A stretch of 39,464 nucleotides of DNA from an uncultured Neisseriaceae bacterium (GCA_946481965.1 CAMLPN010000019.1:1-39464); one strand, 5' to 3'. Counted from the first letter of the stretch, positions 26,937 through 36,699 are shown. Numbers and translations are program-made. The notes: generated by a model not told the origin, from the letters alone.

Positions 26937-28523
26937 TTACAGATTATCCAGCTGTGAAGACAAATATTGCATGTCACTGCTCATTTTCCACCACAAATCT
27001 CTCCGTGCTCGATCAAACAATCTTTCTCTACTATCTAATCTGCTCTTAGTATAAGGTTTGAATCTGCCTGGTGCATTTTTATCAAACCAGTGATGGGTTT
27101 CAGAAGAGGTACTTTCACCTTGATAGTGTCGAGACTGCTCATAAATACCCCAAATACGAACCCTCGCATCTATAGTTACCTTATTAGTAGTTGTCTGGCT
27201 ATATTCCGTAAATGCAGTTTCTTTGATTATTGGTCGATCAACTAAATTACCATTGGCATCAGCCACCTTCTCGGTACCGACCTTTTCTCTCTCAGTTCTA
27301 TGCGAAACCCGTACTTCCTCTTTATATAGCTGATAATCGTCTTTCGTTTTGATATTAATAACCAGATTTGCCTGTGCAGAATTATAAACAAATCTGACAA
27401 AACTTTTATCCAGTTGTGAGCGGATGTCTCTGCTATCTATACCATCAGAATTAATAAATATATTGATTAGTCCTTTACGATAATGACTATCTGCAAGTTG
27501 TCTGGCTCCTTTATAATCTCCATAGGGGTTATAAACTTGTGCTGCTCTCGAATAATGGGCAGACGCATCGCGATAGTCTCTGAGGCGGGTGGCGTTTCTG
27601 CTGATTGTCTGCCCTCTCTGAAAACTGTCTTCTGCATCCATGGTCCGCCATTTTTTATCGTATGTACCGGCGAGCTTTTGACTATTTTTATAGTCTCCAT
27701 AAGCTTTGTATAAATCAGCTGCCTGTTTATATAATTCTGAAGCTCTTCTGTAATCACTAGAATTAGCAGCATTCTTAATAATAGATTGCGCTTTACTATA
27801 GTTTTCTTCGGCTGCAATAGTACGCCATTTTTTTTCATATGCAGCAGCCTGTTTGGCGCTATCTTTGTAGTTACCTAGTGGTAAATAAACTTCATGCGCT
27901 TTACGAAAATTAATAGCAGCCTGTTTATAGTTCTGTTGCTTTACATCGGCCTGTGCCTGAGTATAAAACTCTTCGGCTGCGGTTTTATAGTATAGTCTCT
28001 GATTATCTTCGGCACGCTTCGAGATATCTTTATAATTATAATAACTCAACCCTTCACGATATAATTTTGCTTTGCGCAAATAATCCTGACTCCCCCCCAC
28101 CACTACTGCATTAGCCTGCTCATAAAACTGTTCAGCAATACTTTGTTTCAGAGCATCTTCACCGTACAAAGACAGAAAATCTTCAATAAACTGACTATAA
28201 CTTTTGTCTTGTAATTGAGATTTCATCGTCAACAACAGTTTATAATTATCAATTCGGGTTGAATAATCAGCAGCCGCAGAATTCTGAATATTTTTCTGCG
28301 CCATGGTCGACAAATTTGTGATCGTTTTCTTCAAATAGACAATATCTCTGTCTTTCCATGGTTTATTTTTTTCTTTCAGACGAGCACTTTTGACGTCGTA
28401 ATTTGAAGCCAGAATTTTTACTCCGGCAATATAGTCCCCTTTTTTAAACTTGCTTTCCGGCGTCACCGGCATAGCACAACTGACTAACAATAAGCATAAA
28501 AAAGCTGTTAACAATTTCTTCAT
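26937..28523 (-). CDS. Lipoprotein with TPR-like repeats and unclassified C-terminal domain
   Basis: A 528-residue predicted lipoprotein; the signal peptide ends in the lipobox LVSC-A, lipidated Cys16. No Asp follows the Cys, so outer-membrane localisation is likely. Residues about 150-340 hold at least three units of about 60 residues, each with an (A/D)AE(E/D)xF/Y start, a helical Y-KQAA-x-Y region, GxYKxS or similar, and a closing EKKWRT/DKKWRT/DSHYRKG. They resemble tandem TPR-like hairpins. Residues about 345-528 form a beta-rich domain (VRVSHRTEREKVGTEKVADANGNLV, VTIDARVRIWGIYEQSR) I do not recognise. No operon neighbours. A role in envelope protein assembly or surface structure is only a guess. 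Confidence 0.8.
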   Translation of the reverse strand: MKKLLTAFLCLLLVSCAMPVTPESKFKKGDYIAGVKILASNYDVKSARLKEKNKPWKDRDIVYLKKTITNLSTMAQKNIQNSAAADYSTRIDNYKLLLTMKSQLQDKSYSQFIEDFLSLYGEDALKQSIAEQFYEQANAVVVGGSQDYLRKAKLYREGLSYYNYKDISKRAEDNQRLYYKTAAEEFYTQAQADVKQQNYKQAAINFRKAHEVYLPLGNYKDSAKQAAAYEKKWRTIAAEENYSKAQSIIKNAANSSDYRRASELYKQAADLYKAYGDYKNSQKLAGTYDKKWRTMDAEDSFQRGQTISRNATRLRDYRDASAHYSRAAQVYNPYGDYKGARQLADSHYRKGLINIFINSDGIDSRDIRSQLDKSFVRFVYNSAQANLVINIKTKDDYQLYKEEVRVSHRTEREKVGTEKVADANGNLVDRPIIKETAFTEYSQTTTNKVTIDARVRIWGIYEQSRHYQGESTSSETHHWFDKNAPGRFKPYTKSRLDSRERLFDRARRDLWWKMSSDMQYLSSQLDNL

Positions 28524-29221
28524 TTATCACTCCATACCCAGAAGGTATATTTAGCTTAAACATAGAAAACGCATATTAACATTTAATAACATTAACAACA
28601 ATAACTATAATTATTATTTTTTATATTTACTTTATTTATATTTATAATCCCCTATAGAAATTGTCTAATCAGCACAAATGAAAAGAGACAGTGATCACCA
28701 TTATTGATATTAAAATAGCATGGTTGATATATTTAACAGTTTATGTTCTTACTCTATGAAAACAACTTATTCAGAATATACAGTTTCAACCGCTAACTAA
28801 AACTTAAATGAATTCATTACAGCTAACCACTAAAGTCTTTGAGAAAAACATCGTTAATATTTATATTTTCATAATTTTTTAAATTATTAATTATAATAGT
28901 TTAGCTTATTCTAATAACTATCTAATCCTAAAAGCATGGTCAATTTAACCGACAATCCCTTTTCATCAATAAATTTTTATTTTCATGTAGTTAAAATCTA
29001 CAATTGATCATACACAAAATTATGCTAAACTTTTATCAGTGATATATTAATGATCTTTATTTTACTTTACTCCTCAGCTTGACTGCAAAATGACCACATT
29101 GTATCTGTCGTCATATACAAAGATAACTCAGGCTAAAGAGATATAAGCTAAAATATTGATACCTCTAAGTTAATTTCAGGCCAAAGGAACTGAAATTTTA
29201 TCCAGTTTACAACATCAGATA
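28524..29221. other. Intergenic region between divergent genes
   Basis: About 700 bp between the lipoprotein gene (minus) and the MBL-fold gene (plus), strongly AT-rich. Both promoters must lie here. No regulator site or RNA gene was recognised. Confidence 0.55.
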
Positions 29222-30223
29222 ATGTTATTTAAAAAACCAAACCCTTATTACGACCCAGCAAAAATACACCATACCCCAACCGGTTTTTGCAATCCAGAAC
29301 CATTTATTATCAAACAGCGAGATGTTTTTCGCTGGAATTGGGAACGGTTGTCGCAACGTTTACCCAGACCACCACAGCAGGGATATACTGAATTTGCCCG
29401 TACCTGGTATCAACAGCCAGATTTCACCCTGACAAATAATCGCCTGTGGTGGATCAGTCATGCAACAATACTATTGCGACTGCAAGAATGCTTTATTATT
29501 ACCGATCCAGTATTTTCACAACGTGTTTCTCCTGTTTCATTCGCCGGTCCGAAGCGACGTACCCAACCTGCAGCCACGATTACAGAACTTCCGCATGTCG
29601 ACGTGATCGCTTTGTCACACAATCATTATGATCATCTGGATAAAGCCAGTATTCGCCAATTAGCACAACGGTTTCCGGCAATAACCGCAGTAGTACCATT
29701 AGGATTGAAACATAACGTACGTAATCTGGGTGTACAAAATGTTATTGAATTAGACTGGTGGGAATCGGTAACCATTAAAGACATTCAGTTTCATGCCGTG
29801 CCTGCCCGACACTGGAGTCAGCGTGGCATCTTTGATCGCAACCAAAGTTTATGGTGTGGATGGATAATGCAAGCAGATACATCGTATACCTATTTTAGTG
29901 GTGATACCGGCTTTAATGAACCAATGTTTCAGCAAATAGCAGAGCGCTTTCCAAAAATTGATATGGCCGCCATTCAACTAGGTGCTTATGCACCACGCTG
30001 GATAATGCAAAACCAACATATCGATCCGTATCAAGCAGTTATGATTTTCAAAATCTTACAATGCCGACAGGCTATCGGTATGCATTGGGGCGCTTTTGAG
30101 CTGGCTGACGAACCCATTGATGAACCCCCGCAACTATTGGTAGAAGCATGTGCTCAACAGCATGTACCTGCTGATCGATTTGAGAGTATTAAAATGGGTG
30201 ACAGCCGGCTGATATCTGCATAA
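29222..30223 (+). CDS. MBL-fold metallohydrolase (NAPE-PLD-like)
   Basis: A 333-residue protein of the metallo-beta-lactamase superfamily. The metal motif HNHYDH is at residues 133-138, and further ligands occur in VPARHWSQRG, FSGDTGF and MHWGAFELADEP. The opening NPYYDPAKIHHTPTGFCNPEP is typical of a group annotated as MBL-fold hydrolases in Neisseriaceae and related to N-acylphosphatidylethanolamine phospholipase D. The substrate is unknown; a phosphodiester such as a phospholipid is possible. No signal peptide is visible. The start has weak ribosome-binding signals but fits the family start. Single gene. Confidence 0.85.
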   Translation: MLFKKPNPYYDPAKIHHTPTGFCNPEPFIIKQRDVFRWNWERLSQRLPRPPQQGYTEFARTWYQQPDFTLTNNRLWWISHATILLRLQECFIITDPVFSQRVSPVSFAGPKRRTQPAATITELPHVDVIALSHNHYDHLDKASIRQLAQRFPAITAVVPLGLKHNVRNLGVQNVIELDWWESVTIKDIQFHAVPARHWSQRGIFDRNQSLWCGWIMQADTSYTYFSGDTGFNEPMFQQIAERFPKIDMAAIQLGAYAPRWIMQNQHIDPYQAVMIFKILQCRQAIGMHWGAFELADEPIDEPPQLLVEACAQQHVPADRFESIKMGDSRLISA

Positions 30224-31186
30224 TTAGCAGAAGTCCACTATAAAACTGATCATACTGCTAGTTATTCGTTTCATGACCATTGCTTAACTTCACATGATCG
30301 TTAAATGAAACAATATTATATTGTGTATTCCTATAACTAAATTAATAACCAATATCCAAATATGTTTTGAATAAAATTACTCTAACCAACCAGAAAAAAT
30401 ATCTCTTAATTTTAATGATTCAATTTTAGAAAAATTCCAACACATTTTTGGTTTGTTTCTTATGTGTGTTTCTCTTTCCAAACATAAGATTTCACTTACT
30501 CAGGAAAAGATATTTTGCTAAAGGAAAATTGCTTCGATCGCAAAGTCGTATTGCTTTAATATTACAAAAGAGAATTTAAAAATTAATAAATACAATTAAT
30601 TGCGTATAAAAAACACTCTTCAAAAACCATCATTCTAGATAATGGCTCGAAAATGATAATTGAATTAGAAAATACTATTCCAGAGACGAACAATAGTATG
30701 ATTTTGTCCATGAATTTAATGATTTTGCCATAGTAATATATTTGCATCAGGCCAACTAATTAAAAATATTATTAAAAATGATAAATCAAAATTTATAAAA
30801 ATATTAAATAATAATTTAAATCTAGCATAAATTATAAATGGGAAAACATGAAGAGATTATGTTTAATGCTTAAACAATAAAAATATCTATATTGGATAAT
30901 TTAATATATTTAGAATTACCATATTTAATACAATATTTAGAAAGAGTGTTTAATGAGAATAACGATGTAAAAGCAAAAGTTTAGATTTACACAGGTACTT
31001 TTAAAATTATTTTGTAGAAAAATTATATTTTTTACTGAACAAATCAATGTAAATTACAAATAAATATTTAAAATAGATGAAAAATATTGATTTAATCAAA
31101 TACTCCGATATTAAATACAAGATTAGATAATTTATAATTTCTATTTTTCAATTTTTTTCAAAAAATTTTTTTTATCTCAGTAACAT
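30224..31186. other. Very AT-rich gene-free region
   Basis: About 960 bp of low-complexity AT-rich sequence. No open frame of note, no hairpin terminator and no RNA gene was recognised. Confidence 0.6.
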
Positions 31187-31834
31187 TCATACTTGATTTT
31201 TCAGTTCTATCATCATCTGATTAAATTCTTCGCGATAAGTAGGACAGACATAGGGACGTAACAAACTAAGAGTCTGATAAGTACCCCGATATTTCGATGT
31301 TTCTGTTAATTTTGGTTCACATAAAGCACTGTCATAATCACACCAGTATTTGGTAATCAGCCAGATATTTACTGCCAGGTCTTTTCGCGCAATTTCATCC
31401 GTCAAAATTAGACCAATATCTGTTAATTGCTGCAACATATTTAATAACATTGGGGAAACCTGCACCCGGGTAAAATTATTATGCTCACCTAGCAGTTCCG
31501 CGCTACGCGACAACATGGCATTTAAATCACTAAATAAAAATCGATACTGCCACATGACATCGTAAACACCAAACATATAATTTTTGATCGCTTCAGTACT
31601 GTCTGGTGGGGTCGCCTTCTGTAAATAACGCAACAGTTCTTCACTGTAACGCTTAAACAGCTGCATAATGATTTCATCTTTATTGCGAAAGTGATAATAC
31701 AGATTTCCTGGACTGATTCCGAGATAGGAAGCAATATGATTAGTACTGATGTTGCGCTCTCCTTCTTCATTAAACAACTTCAGACTAGCATCAATAATAC
31801 GGTTGTAAGTATTGGGGCGAGATCCTTTGACCAT
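31187..31834 (-). CDS. TetR-family transcriptional regulator
   Basis: A 215-residue repressor-type protein. The N-terminal helix-turn-helix domain (NRIIDASLKLFNEEGERNISTNHIASYLG, then SPGNLYYHFRNKDEII) covers residues about 10-58. The C-terminal effector domain starts YMFGVYDVMWQYRFLFSDLNAMLSRS, a pattern shared by a group of proteobacterial TetR proteins. The ligand is unknown. It lies 76 bases downstream of murB on the same strand; control of the nearby MATE pump is possible given many TetR-pump pairs, but the order (pump, murB, regulator) is unusual and this is inference. Confidence 0.9.
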   Translation of the reverse strand: MVKGSRPNTYNRIIDASLKLFNEEGERNISTNHIASYLGISPGNLYYHFRNKDEIIMQLFKRYSEELLRYLQKATPPDSTEAIKNYMFGVYDVMWQYRFLFSDLNAMLSRSAELLGEHNNFTRVQVSPMLLNMLQQLTDIGLILTDEIARKDLAVNIWLITKYWCDYDSALCEPKLTETSKYRGTYQTLSLLRPYVCPTYREEFNQMMIELKNQV

Positions 31835-31910
31835 AAAAAATTCTTTCAGATGATTTATTTTTAGTTCGGTTTACAGTATCTGTTTTCTAATCACAATTAA
31901 TAAAATTTGC

Positions 31911-32960
31911 TTAGCAACTACTGGTCTGAAAGTGATGCGGTAACCAGACTGGCTCTGTTTGTAGTTGAACTTGGAAATATTGGGCTACCTGTTGACAGAT
32001 ATGCTGAGCCAAAGCCACAACATCATTAGCGCTGGCATTATTTTTATTTACCAGAACCAATGCCTGACGATCATGGACTGCAGCCCCGCCAAGCTGATAG
32101 CCCTTAAGCCCACACTGTTCAATCAACCAACCGGCGGCCAGTTTAACTTGACCATCTGGCTGGGGATAATGAGGAGCCTGTGGATACTGACCCAATAATA
32201 CAGCCGCTGCTTGAGGATTTACAATCGGGTTTTTAAAAAAACTACCAGCATTACCAAGGACACGCGGATCCGGCAGCTTTTGACGACGAATTTCCGTTAC
32301 TGCCTGAGCCACTATTTTTGCATTAAGCGGCTGATCCTGAGCTATTTTTTTTGCGTATTGTTCTAGATCGCCATAGTGTAGCTGCGGTTTAAAACTGCGG
32401 GATAACACAAATTGCACCGCAGTAATCACATAGCGTTTACCTTGTGCGTGCTTGAAAATACTATCACGATAAGCGAAATAGCACTCTTCCGGCTTTAGCC
32501 ATAGCCATTCCCCTGAAATCTGATCAAAACAGTGAATCGCAGCAATACACGATTGTACTTCAACGCCATAAGCCCCGATATTTTGTACCGGGGCGGCACC
32601 AACCGTACCGGGAATCAGACTCAGATTTTCTAATCCACTCCAGCCTTGGGCAACAGTATACTGGACAAAATTGTGCCAGTTTTCACCCGCTGCTGCCTCT
32701 ACTACAATACGATCATTATCCTCAGCAATCAGCCGAATACCGCGATTAGCCATGCGTACGACAAGCCCGGGATAATCGGCACAAAACAGAATATTACTGC
32801 CTCCACCTAGCCACAACACTTGATCCGCAGCATATACGGGTAAAGCCAGAATTTCAGGTAATTGTTTACAATCTGTCAGCGTAACCAATGCCCGTGCGCG
32901 CACCGGTAGACCAAAAGTATGAAGCTTTTGTAAATCAGCATCAGCAATTACATTAATCAT
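31911..32960 (-). CDS. murB: UDP-N-acetylenolpyruvoylglucosamine reductase
   Basis: A 349-residue FAD enzyme that reduces UDP-GlcNAc-enolpyruvate to UDP-MurNAc in cytoplasmic peptidoglycan synthesis. The FAD-binding segment LGGGSNILF, the GAYGVEV loop, the YRDSIFK segment and the catalytic GSFFKNPIV (serine proton donor) are present, and the C-terminal catalytic Glu is in QTEPVWLPH. The long insert and length mark a type I MurB like that of E. coli. The gene starts two bases after the norM stop, so the two form an operon. MurB is normally essential. Confidence 0.95.
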   Translation of the reverse strand: MINVIADADLQKLHTFGLPVRARALVTLTDCKQLPEILALPVYAADQVLWLGGGSNILFCADYPGLVVRMANRGIRLIAEDNDRIVVEAAAGENWHNFVQYTVAQGWSGLENLSLIPGTVGAAPVQNIGAYGVEVQSCIAAIHCFDQISGEWLWLKPEECYFAYRDSIFKHAQGKRYVITAVQFVLSRSFKPQLHYGDLEQYAKKIAQDQPLNAKIVAQAVTEIRRQKLPDPRVLGNAGSFFKNPIVNPQAAAVLLGQYPQAPHYPQPDGQVKLAAGWLIEQCGLKGYQLGGAAVHDRQALVLVNKNNASANDVVALAQHICQQVAQYFQVQLQTEPVWLPHHFQTSSC

Positions 32961-32962
32961 AA

Positions 32963-34342
32963 TTATCTCTCTGCATGCCGGTACACAAGTAGTTTACTCT
33001 CACGATTCAAATACCATACCAGTGCCACTGCTGCTCCGGTTAAAGACACCACCAGCGCCAACCAGAATCCATATAGAGCCATGTTAAAATATAGTCCTAA
33101 CAGGCAGCCAATGCCTAAACCAAGTCCCCAGAAAGTGATGGCATGGATGAGCATAGGTACCTTAGTTAGTTTAAAACCACGCAAAGCATAGGAGGCAATA
33201 GTTTGCGTGGCATCAGATAACTGGAAAATCGCGGCGAAAATCAGCAAAGTGCCACCTAATATAATCACATTCTGATCTTTGGTATACAGACTGACCCAAA
33301 AATGACGGAATGTCAGTAGCATTAATCCGGTACCACAGGCACCAATTAGTCCCATAATCAATCCAACCCCGGAAATAAAACGTGCTCGTAACCAATTCTG
33401 CGCTCCAACTGCCTGTCCAACACAAACTGCCAAAGCAATACCAATACTTTGGGGAATCATATAAATTAGCGAAGTAATGTTAATAACCACCTGTTGTGAA
33501 GCCACATGCGTTACCCCGAAGCGCGCGATTAACAAACTAATAAACGTAAACAAACTTACTTCGAGGAAAAATGATAGCCCAATAGGAATACCTAACATTA
33601 ACACCGCCCATTGAGCGCGCCATTTTGGCCACTCAAAACGTGCAAACAAAGCAAAAGGAGCAAAAAATCGCTGGCGATAAATATAAATACCTAACACAAT
33701 AGCATTAAACCAGAAACAGATTGCTGAAGCCAAGCCACAACCAGCACCACCCAAGGCAGGCAGACCAAATTTGCCATACACAAAAACATAATTAAGCGGA
33801 ATATTCAGCAATAAAGCAATCAGGCTGACAACCATGATCGTTTTGGGGCGATTTAAAGATGAGGCAAACGCATAAAAAGCACGATGAATCATTGCTGCCG
33901 GCATGCCCAGTGAGATAAAAAAGACAAACTGGCCAAAAGTTTTATTCACATATGACCCCATATCAAACTGCTTTTGCAATGGTGAAATCACCACCCAAAG
34001 CAGCAACATGCCTGATACGCCTAGAAACAAACCAAACCACAGTCCCTGACGACCCTGCTCGCCTATTTCAGTTGTCTTACCGGCACCATAGGATTGCGCG
34101 ACAATCGGCTGCAAAGCTGCCATCACACCCAGCAAGGTAATATATAAAGTAGTAAAAACGTTTGAACCCAATGCCACGCCTGCCAGATCATTGGCACTGG
34201 CATGCCCGGCCATCACCGTATCTACCACACCCACACCTACCTGAGCAGCCTGAGCAATCAGAATCGGCAGCGCCAAGCGCACCAGCCGGCGACATTCTGT
34301 CAGCACTTCACCTTTACTGTGCTCATTCAATTCAAATAACAT
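32963..34342 (-). CDS. norM: MATE-family multidrug efflux pump (NorM-type)
   Basis: A 459-residue inner-membrane protein with 12 predicted membrane segments in two homologous halves. The opening RLALPILIAQAAQVGVGVVDTVMAGHASANDLAGVALG is characteristic of the NorM branch. NorM pumps export cationic drugs and dyes using Na+ or H+. Translation starts ACCTGCAAAT ... ATG with moderate Shine-Dalgarno strength. It lies two bases upstream of murB on the same strand, indicating co-transcription, an unusual partner for an essential cell-wall gene. Confidence 0.92.
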   Translation of the reverse strand: MLFELNEHSKGEVLTECRRLVRLALPILIAQAAQVGVGVVDTVMAGHASANDLAGVALGSNVFTTLYITLLGVMAALQPIVAQSYGAGKTTEIGEQGRQGLWFGLFLGVSGMLLLWVVISPLQKQFDMGSYVNKTFGQFVFFISLGMPAAMIHRAFYAFASSLNRPKTIMVVSLIALLLNIPLNYVFVYGKFGLPALGGAGCGLASAICFWFNAIVLGIYIYRQRFFAPFALFARFEWPKWRAQWAVLMLGIPIGLSFFLEVSLFTFISLLIARFGVTHVASQQVVINITSLIYMIPQSIGIALAVCVGQAVGAQNWLRARFISGVGLIMGLIGACGTGLMLLTFRHFWVSLYTKDQNVIILGGTLLIFAAIFQLSDATQTIASYALRGFKLTKVPMLIHAITFWGLGLGIGCLLGLYFNMALYGFWLALVVSLTGAAVALVWYLNRESKLLVYRHAER

Positions 34343-34424
34343 TTTTCACCTGCAAATAATTTTACCCTAACCCTGATAAATAGTACCGCTGTCACCATGT
34401 CAAACATAGGGTTATAAATTCAGC

Positions 34425-34456
34425 AAAAAAGGCTGCCTGAGTCAATCAGACAGCCT
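34425..34456 (-). terminator. Terminator of efp, with uptake-sequence-like arms
   Basis: AGGCTGCCTGA (34430-34440) pairs with TCAGACAGCCT (34446-34456) with one mismatch and a 5-base loop; the adjacent A-run gives a U-tract on the minus strand. The left arm matches 11 of 12 bases of AGGCTGCCTGAA, the DNA uptake dialect known from Simonsiella. Confidence 0.85.
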
Positions 34457-34473
34457 GCTCCGCATAAGAATAT

Positions 34474-35034
34474 TTAAGCGCGTTTGCGGAATTCAAAAGT
34501 ACGAGAATCAATTTCTATCTTATCGCCATTTTCAATATAAGCGGCCACCTGAATTTCAGCACCACCCACTAAACGGGCGTTTTTCATCACTTTACCAGAA
34601 GTATCACCTTTAACTGCAGGTTCAGTGTATTCAACTTCACGTACAATAATAGTAGGCAGCTCCACAGAAATGGCACGACCATCATAGAAGGTCACTTCAC
34701 ATTTTTCTTCCATGCCGTCGACAATAAACTTAATCGCATCACCAATATTTTCGGCTTCTACTTCATACTGATTAAATTCGTCATCCATAAACACATACAT
34801 TGGATCAGCAAAATAACTATAAGTACACTGTTTACGATCTAACACCACCACATCAAATTTTTCATCAGCTTTATAAACAGTTTCAGTAGCAGCACCAGTT
34901 AACAGGTTTTTTAGTTTCATTTTTACCACGGCAGCATTACGACCGGATTTATTGTATTCGGACTTCTGCACCACCATCGGATCATTGCCCACCATAAATA
35001 CATTACCCGGGCGCAATTCTTGTGCGGTTTTCAT
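34474..35034 (-). CDS. efp: Translation elongation factor P
   Basis: A 186-residue three-domain EF-P that relieves ribosome stalling at polyproline. The modified loop reads [10 protein letters not shown] with Arg at position 32, the residue rhamnosylated by EarP in Neisseria and Pseudomonas, rather than the Lys34 type served by EpmA/B. The C-terminal OB domain reads [30 protein letters not shown] and ends EFRKRA. It lies 40 bases downstream of earP on the same strand, consistent with co-transcription. Confidence 0.97.
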   Translation of the reverse strand: MKTAQELRPGNVFMVGNDPMVVQKSEYNKSGRNAAVVKMKLKNLLTGAATETVYKADEKFDVVVLDRKQCTYSYFADPMYVFMDDEFNQYEVEAENIGDAIKFIVDGMEEKCEVTFYDGRAISVELPTIIVREVEYTEPAVKGDTSGKVMKNARLVGGAEIQVAAYIENGDKIEIDSRTFEFRKRA

Positions 35035-35074
35035 GTTTCTACTTCCAATTTAAAATTAGTAATTAATAAGTATA

Positions 35075-36280
35075 TTATTTTAGCGGAATTTGACTAAATC
35101 TGGCTAGCCTTTCCATAGCAGTACTTTGCAAATGCAGTGATTCTGACCAACCGGCAGCAGCATTTACCCAATTTTTCCATTCAGAACATAAATTCTGCCA
35201 CGCAGCCTCTCGCTCTTGTTTTTCCAAACTGTTCTCGCCATTCATATCAGCTGACAATGCCAATAACGACTGCCGTAAACTTGGTGGCCAATTTACAGTT
35301 ACCTTTTGCCAGAAAGCATCCAGTTTACACATATGAGCAGCCTCCTGCTGCTGATAAATATGCCATAAAAATGGTATACCTGCCCATTGTGCGCGTACAA
35401 AGCTGTCTTCTCCACGCACCACAGCTGCATCCACCAACCACAGCAAACAATCAAAAGCAGATTGTGGTACAAATGGAATACGCACCATGGTTAAATTATC
35501 CATAGTCAATTCATCACCAACATTCAGCAATGCATTTGCAGGAATTAAACCGGCACAACGCCAGCCATCTACTATTTCTCGACCAGCCAGCCATAACGTC
35601 ATTGGCGTATCAGCCTCACGCCACATCGCTAACCAGTCATTCCAGTGCTCACTAGCATAGGCAAACAATAGCCATAGCTGCCCCACATGCTGCAATGGTA
35701 GACCATATTGTTGCTTGAAATTTTTCTGTAAATCTGGCTGCAGCAAAAATTCGGCTCGTCTGCTTAGATAATCAGCCTCGCGCAACAAACCACCACTATT
35801 GACATCAATTCCCATAAACCAGAAATATTTAGCCAAACCATTATTCTGAAGCGATGGCATGGCTTGTAAATCGACAGCCCAGTCTTCTGCAGTCAGATAT
35901 TCCCAGTTTAACCATAAAGGCTGGCAGACCACCATACGCTGCAACACCACTTGCGGTAGATCACAGCCAAAAGTCTCAATAACCATCACCGGATCGGAAA
36001 TAGTTTTTAATCGAACGGCTAACTCCGCATCACTCAGCCAGCGTTCTACTGTTAGCTTGTTCTGCCAGGCAGCCTGTTCAGCTAACGGCACCAGTTTATC
36101 TAAAGCAGTAGTATTATCAATCCATAAACGCACCTGCCAAGGAAAGCATTGTGCTAACTGCATGGCTAGCCGCCAGCCAACGCCCACATCACCCCAATTA
36201 TCAATAACACGGACAAACACCCATATCTCACCTTGAGTAAAGTTTAGTGATGACAACTTTGAAGCTACCAACTTCTGCAT
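35075..36280 (-). CDS. earP: EF-P arginine rhamnosyltransferase EarP
   Basis: A 401-residue GT-B glycosyltransferase (GT104) that transfers rhamnose from dTDP-L-rhamnose to Arg32 of EF-P. Family signatures: DNWGDVGVGWRLA near residue 27 (catalytic Asp in the GD pair), LNWEYLTAEDW, and RGEDSFVRAQWAGIPFLWHIYQQQEAAH, which carries the RxE-D nucleotide-sugar site. The start is uncertain: the frame also has a TTG at 36307 with AAGGTAG two bases upstream, adding nine residues; ATG 36280 is nearer the usual family start. First gene of the earP-efp pair. Confidence 0.94.
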   Translation of the reverse strand: MQKLVASKLSSLNFTQGEIWVFVRVIDNWGDVGVGWRLAMQLAQCFPWQVRLWIDNTTALDKLVPLAEQAAWQNKLTVERWLSDAELAVRLKTISDPVMVIETFGCDLPQVVLQRMVVCQPLWLNWEYLTAEDWAVDLQAMPSLQNNGLAKYFWFMGIDVNSGGLLREADYLSRRAEFLLQPDLQKNFKQQYGLPLQHVGQLWLLFAYASEHWNDWLAMWREADTPMTLWLAGREIVDGWRCAGLIPANALLNVGDELTMDNLTMVRIPFVPQSAFDCLLWLVDAAVVRGEDSFVRAQWAGIPFLWHIYQQQEAAHMCKLDAFWQKVTVNWPPSLRQSLLALSADMNGENSLEKQEREAAWQNLCSEWKNWVNAAAGWSESLHLQSTAMERLARFSQIPLK

Positions 36281-36366
36281 AAATACACCCACATTCCACG
36301 CAGACAAAGCTACCTTGCCTGCATTTCTTTTTTTGTCAAGCTAAAAATCACCTTGACAGATTAGTT

Positions 36367-36375
36367 TTATCCACA
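36367..36375 (+). promoter_or_regulatory. DnaA box (perfect)
   Basis: TTATCCACA, identical to the consensus DnaA-binding box. It lies about 330 bases upstream of gyrA. Confidence 0.55.
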
Positions 36376-36543
36376 TACACCACCTTAACAACTAAAAACA
36401 CTATTATTTTCATAAATTTAAAAAAATCACCATTATTAACAAACATAACATTATGTTTTTAAATAAAATTTAATTTAGGCTTATTTTTTAGGCAGGCACT
36501 TGCAAGTCTTGATTTTTCGGCGGTTAAAATCCTTCAGCTGTGA

Positions 36544-36564
36544 TTTTCCACAAATTTATCCACA
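36544..36564 (+). promoter_or_regulatory. Paired DnaA boxes (one perfect, one with a mismatch)
   Basis: TTTTCCACA (36544-36552) and TTATCCACA (36556-36564) in the same orientation, starts 12 bases apart, close to the gyrA promoter candidate. Two adjacent boxes are more than expected by chance, but an isolated match cannot prove binding. Confidence 0.5.
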
Positions 36565-36699
36565 GATATTGTGAGCATATTCCTAAACCCTTTATAGACA
36601 AGGATTTTCGACCAGATGTAAAACTGCTATGAAAAATAGCCGGCAAGCTACTCATGCTATGGTAAAATAAACAATAACCTTTTTAGTTGTAAATATATT

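Larger units (their letters stand above)
36281..36699. other. Intergenic region between earP and gyrA, with DnaA boxes
   Basis: About 420 bp. It holds two perfect DnaA boxes TTATCCACA (36367-36375 and 36556-36564), a third with one mismatch TTTTCCACA (36544-36552), and between them an AT-rich stretch (about 36390-36485). TTGCAA (36500-36505) and TAAAAT (36525-36530), 19 bases apart, form a possible promoter. A second -10-like TAAAAT is at 36663-36668. Confidence 0.7.
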
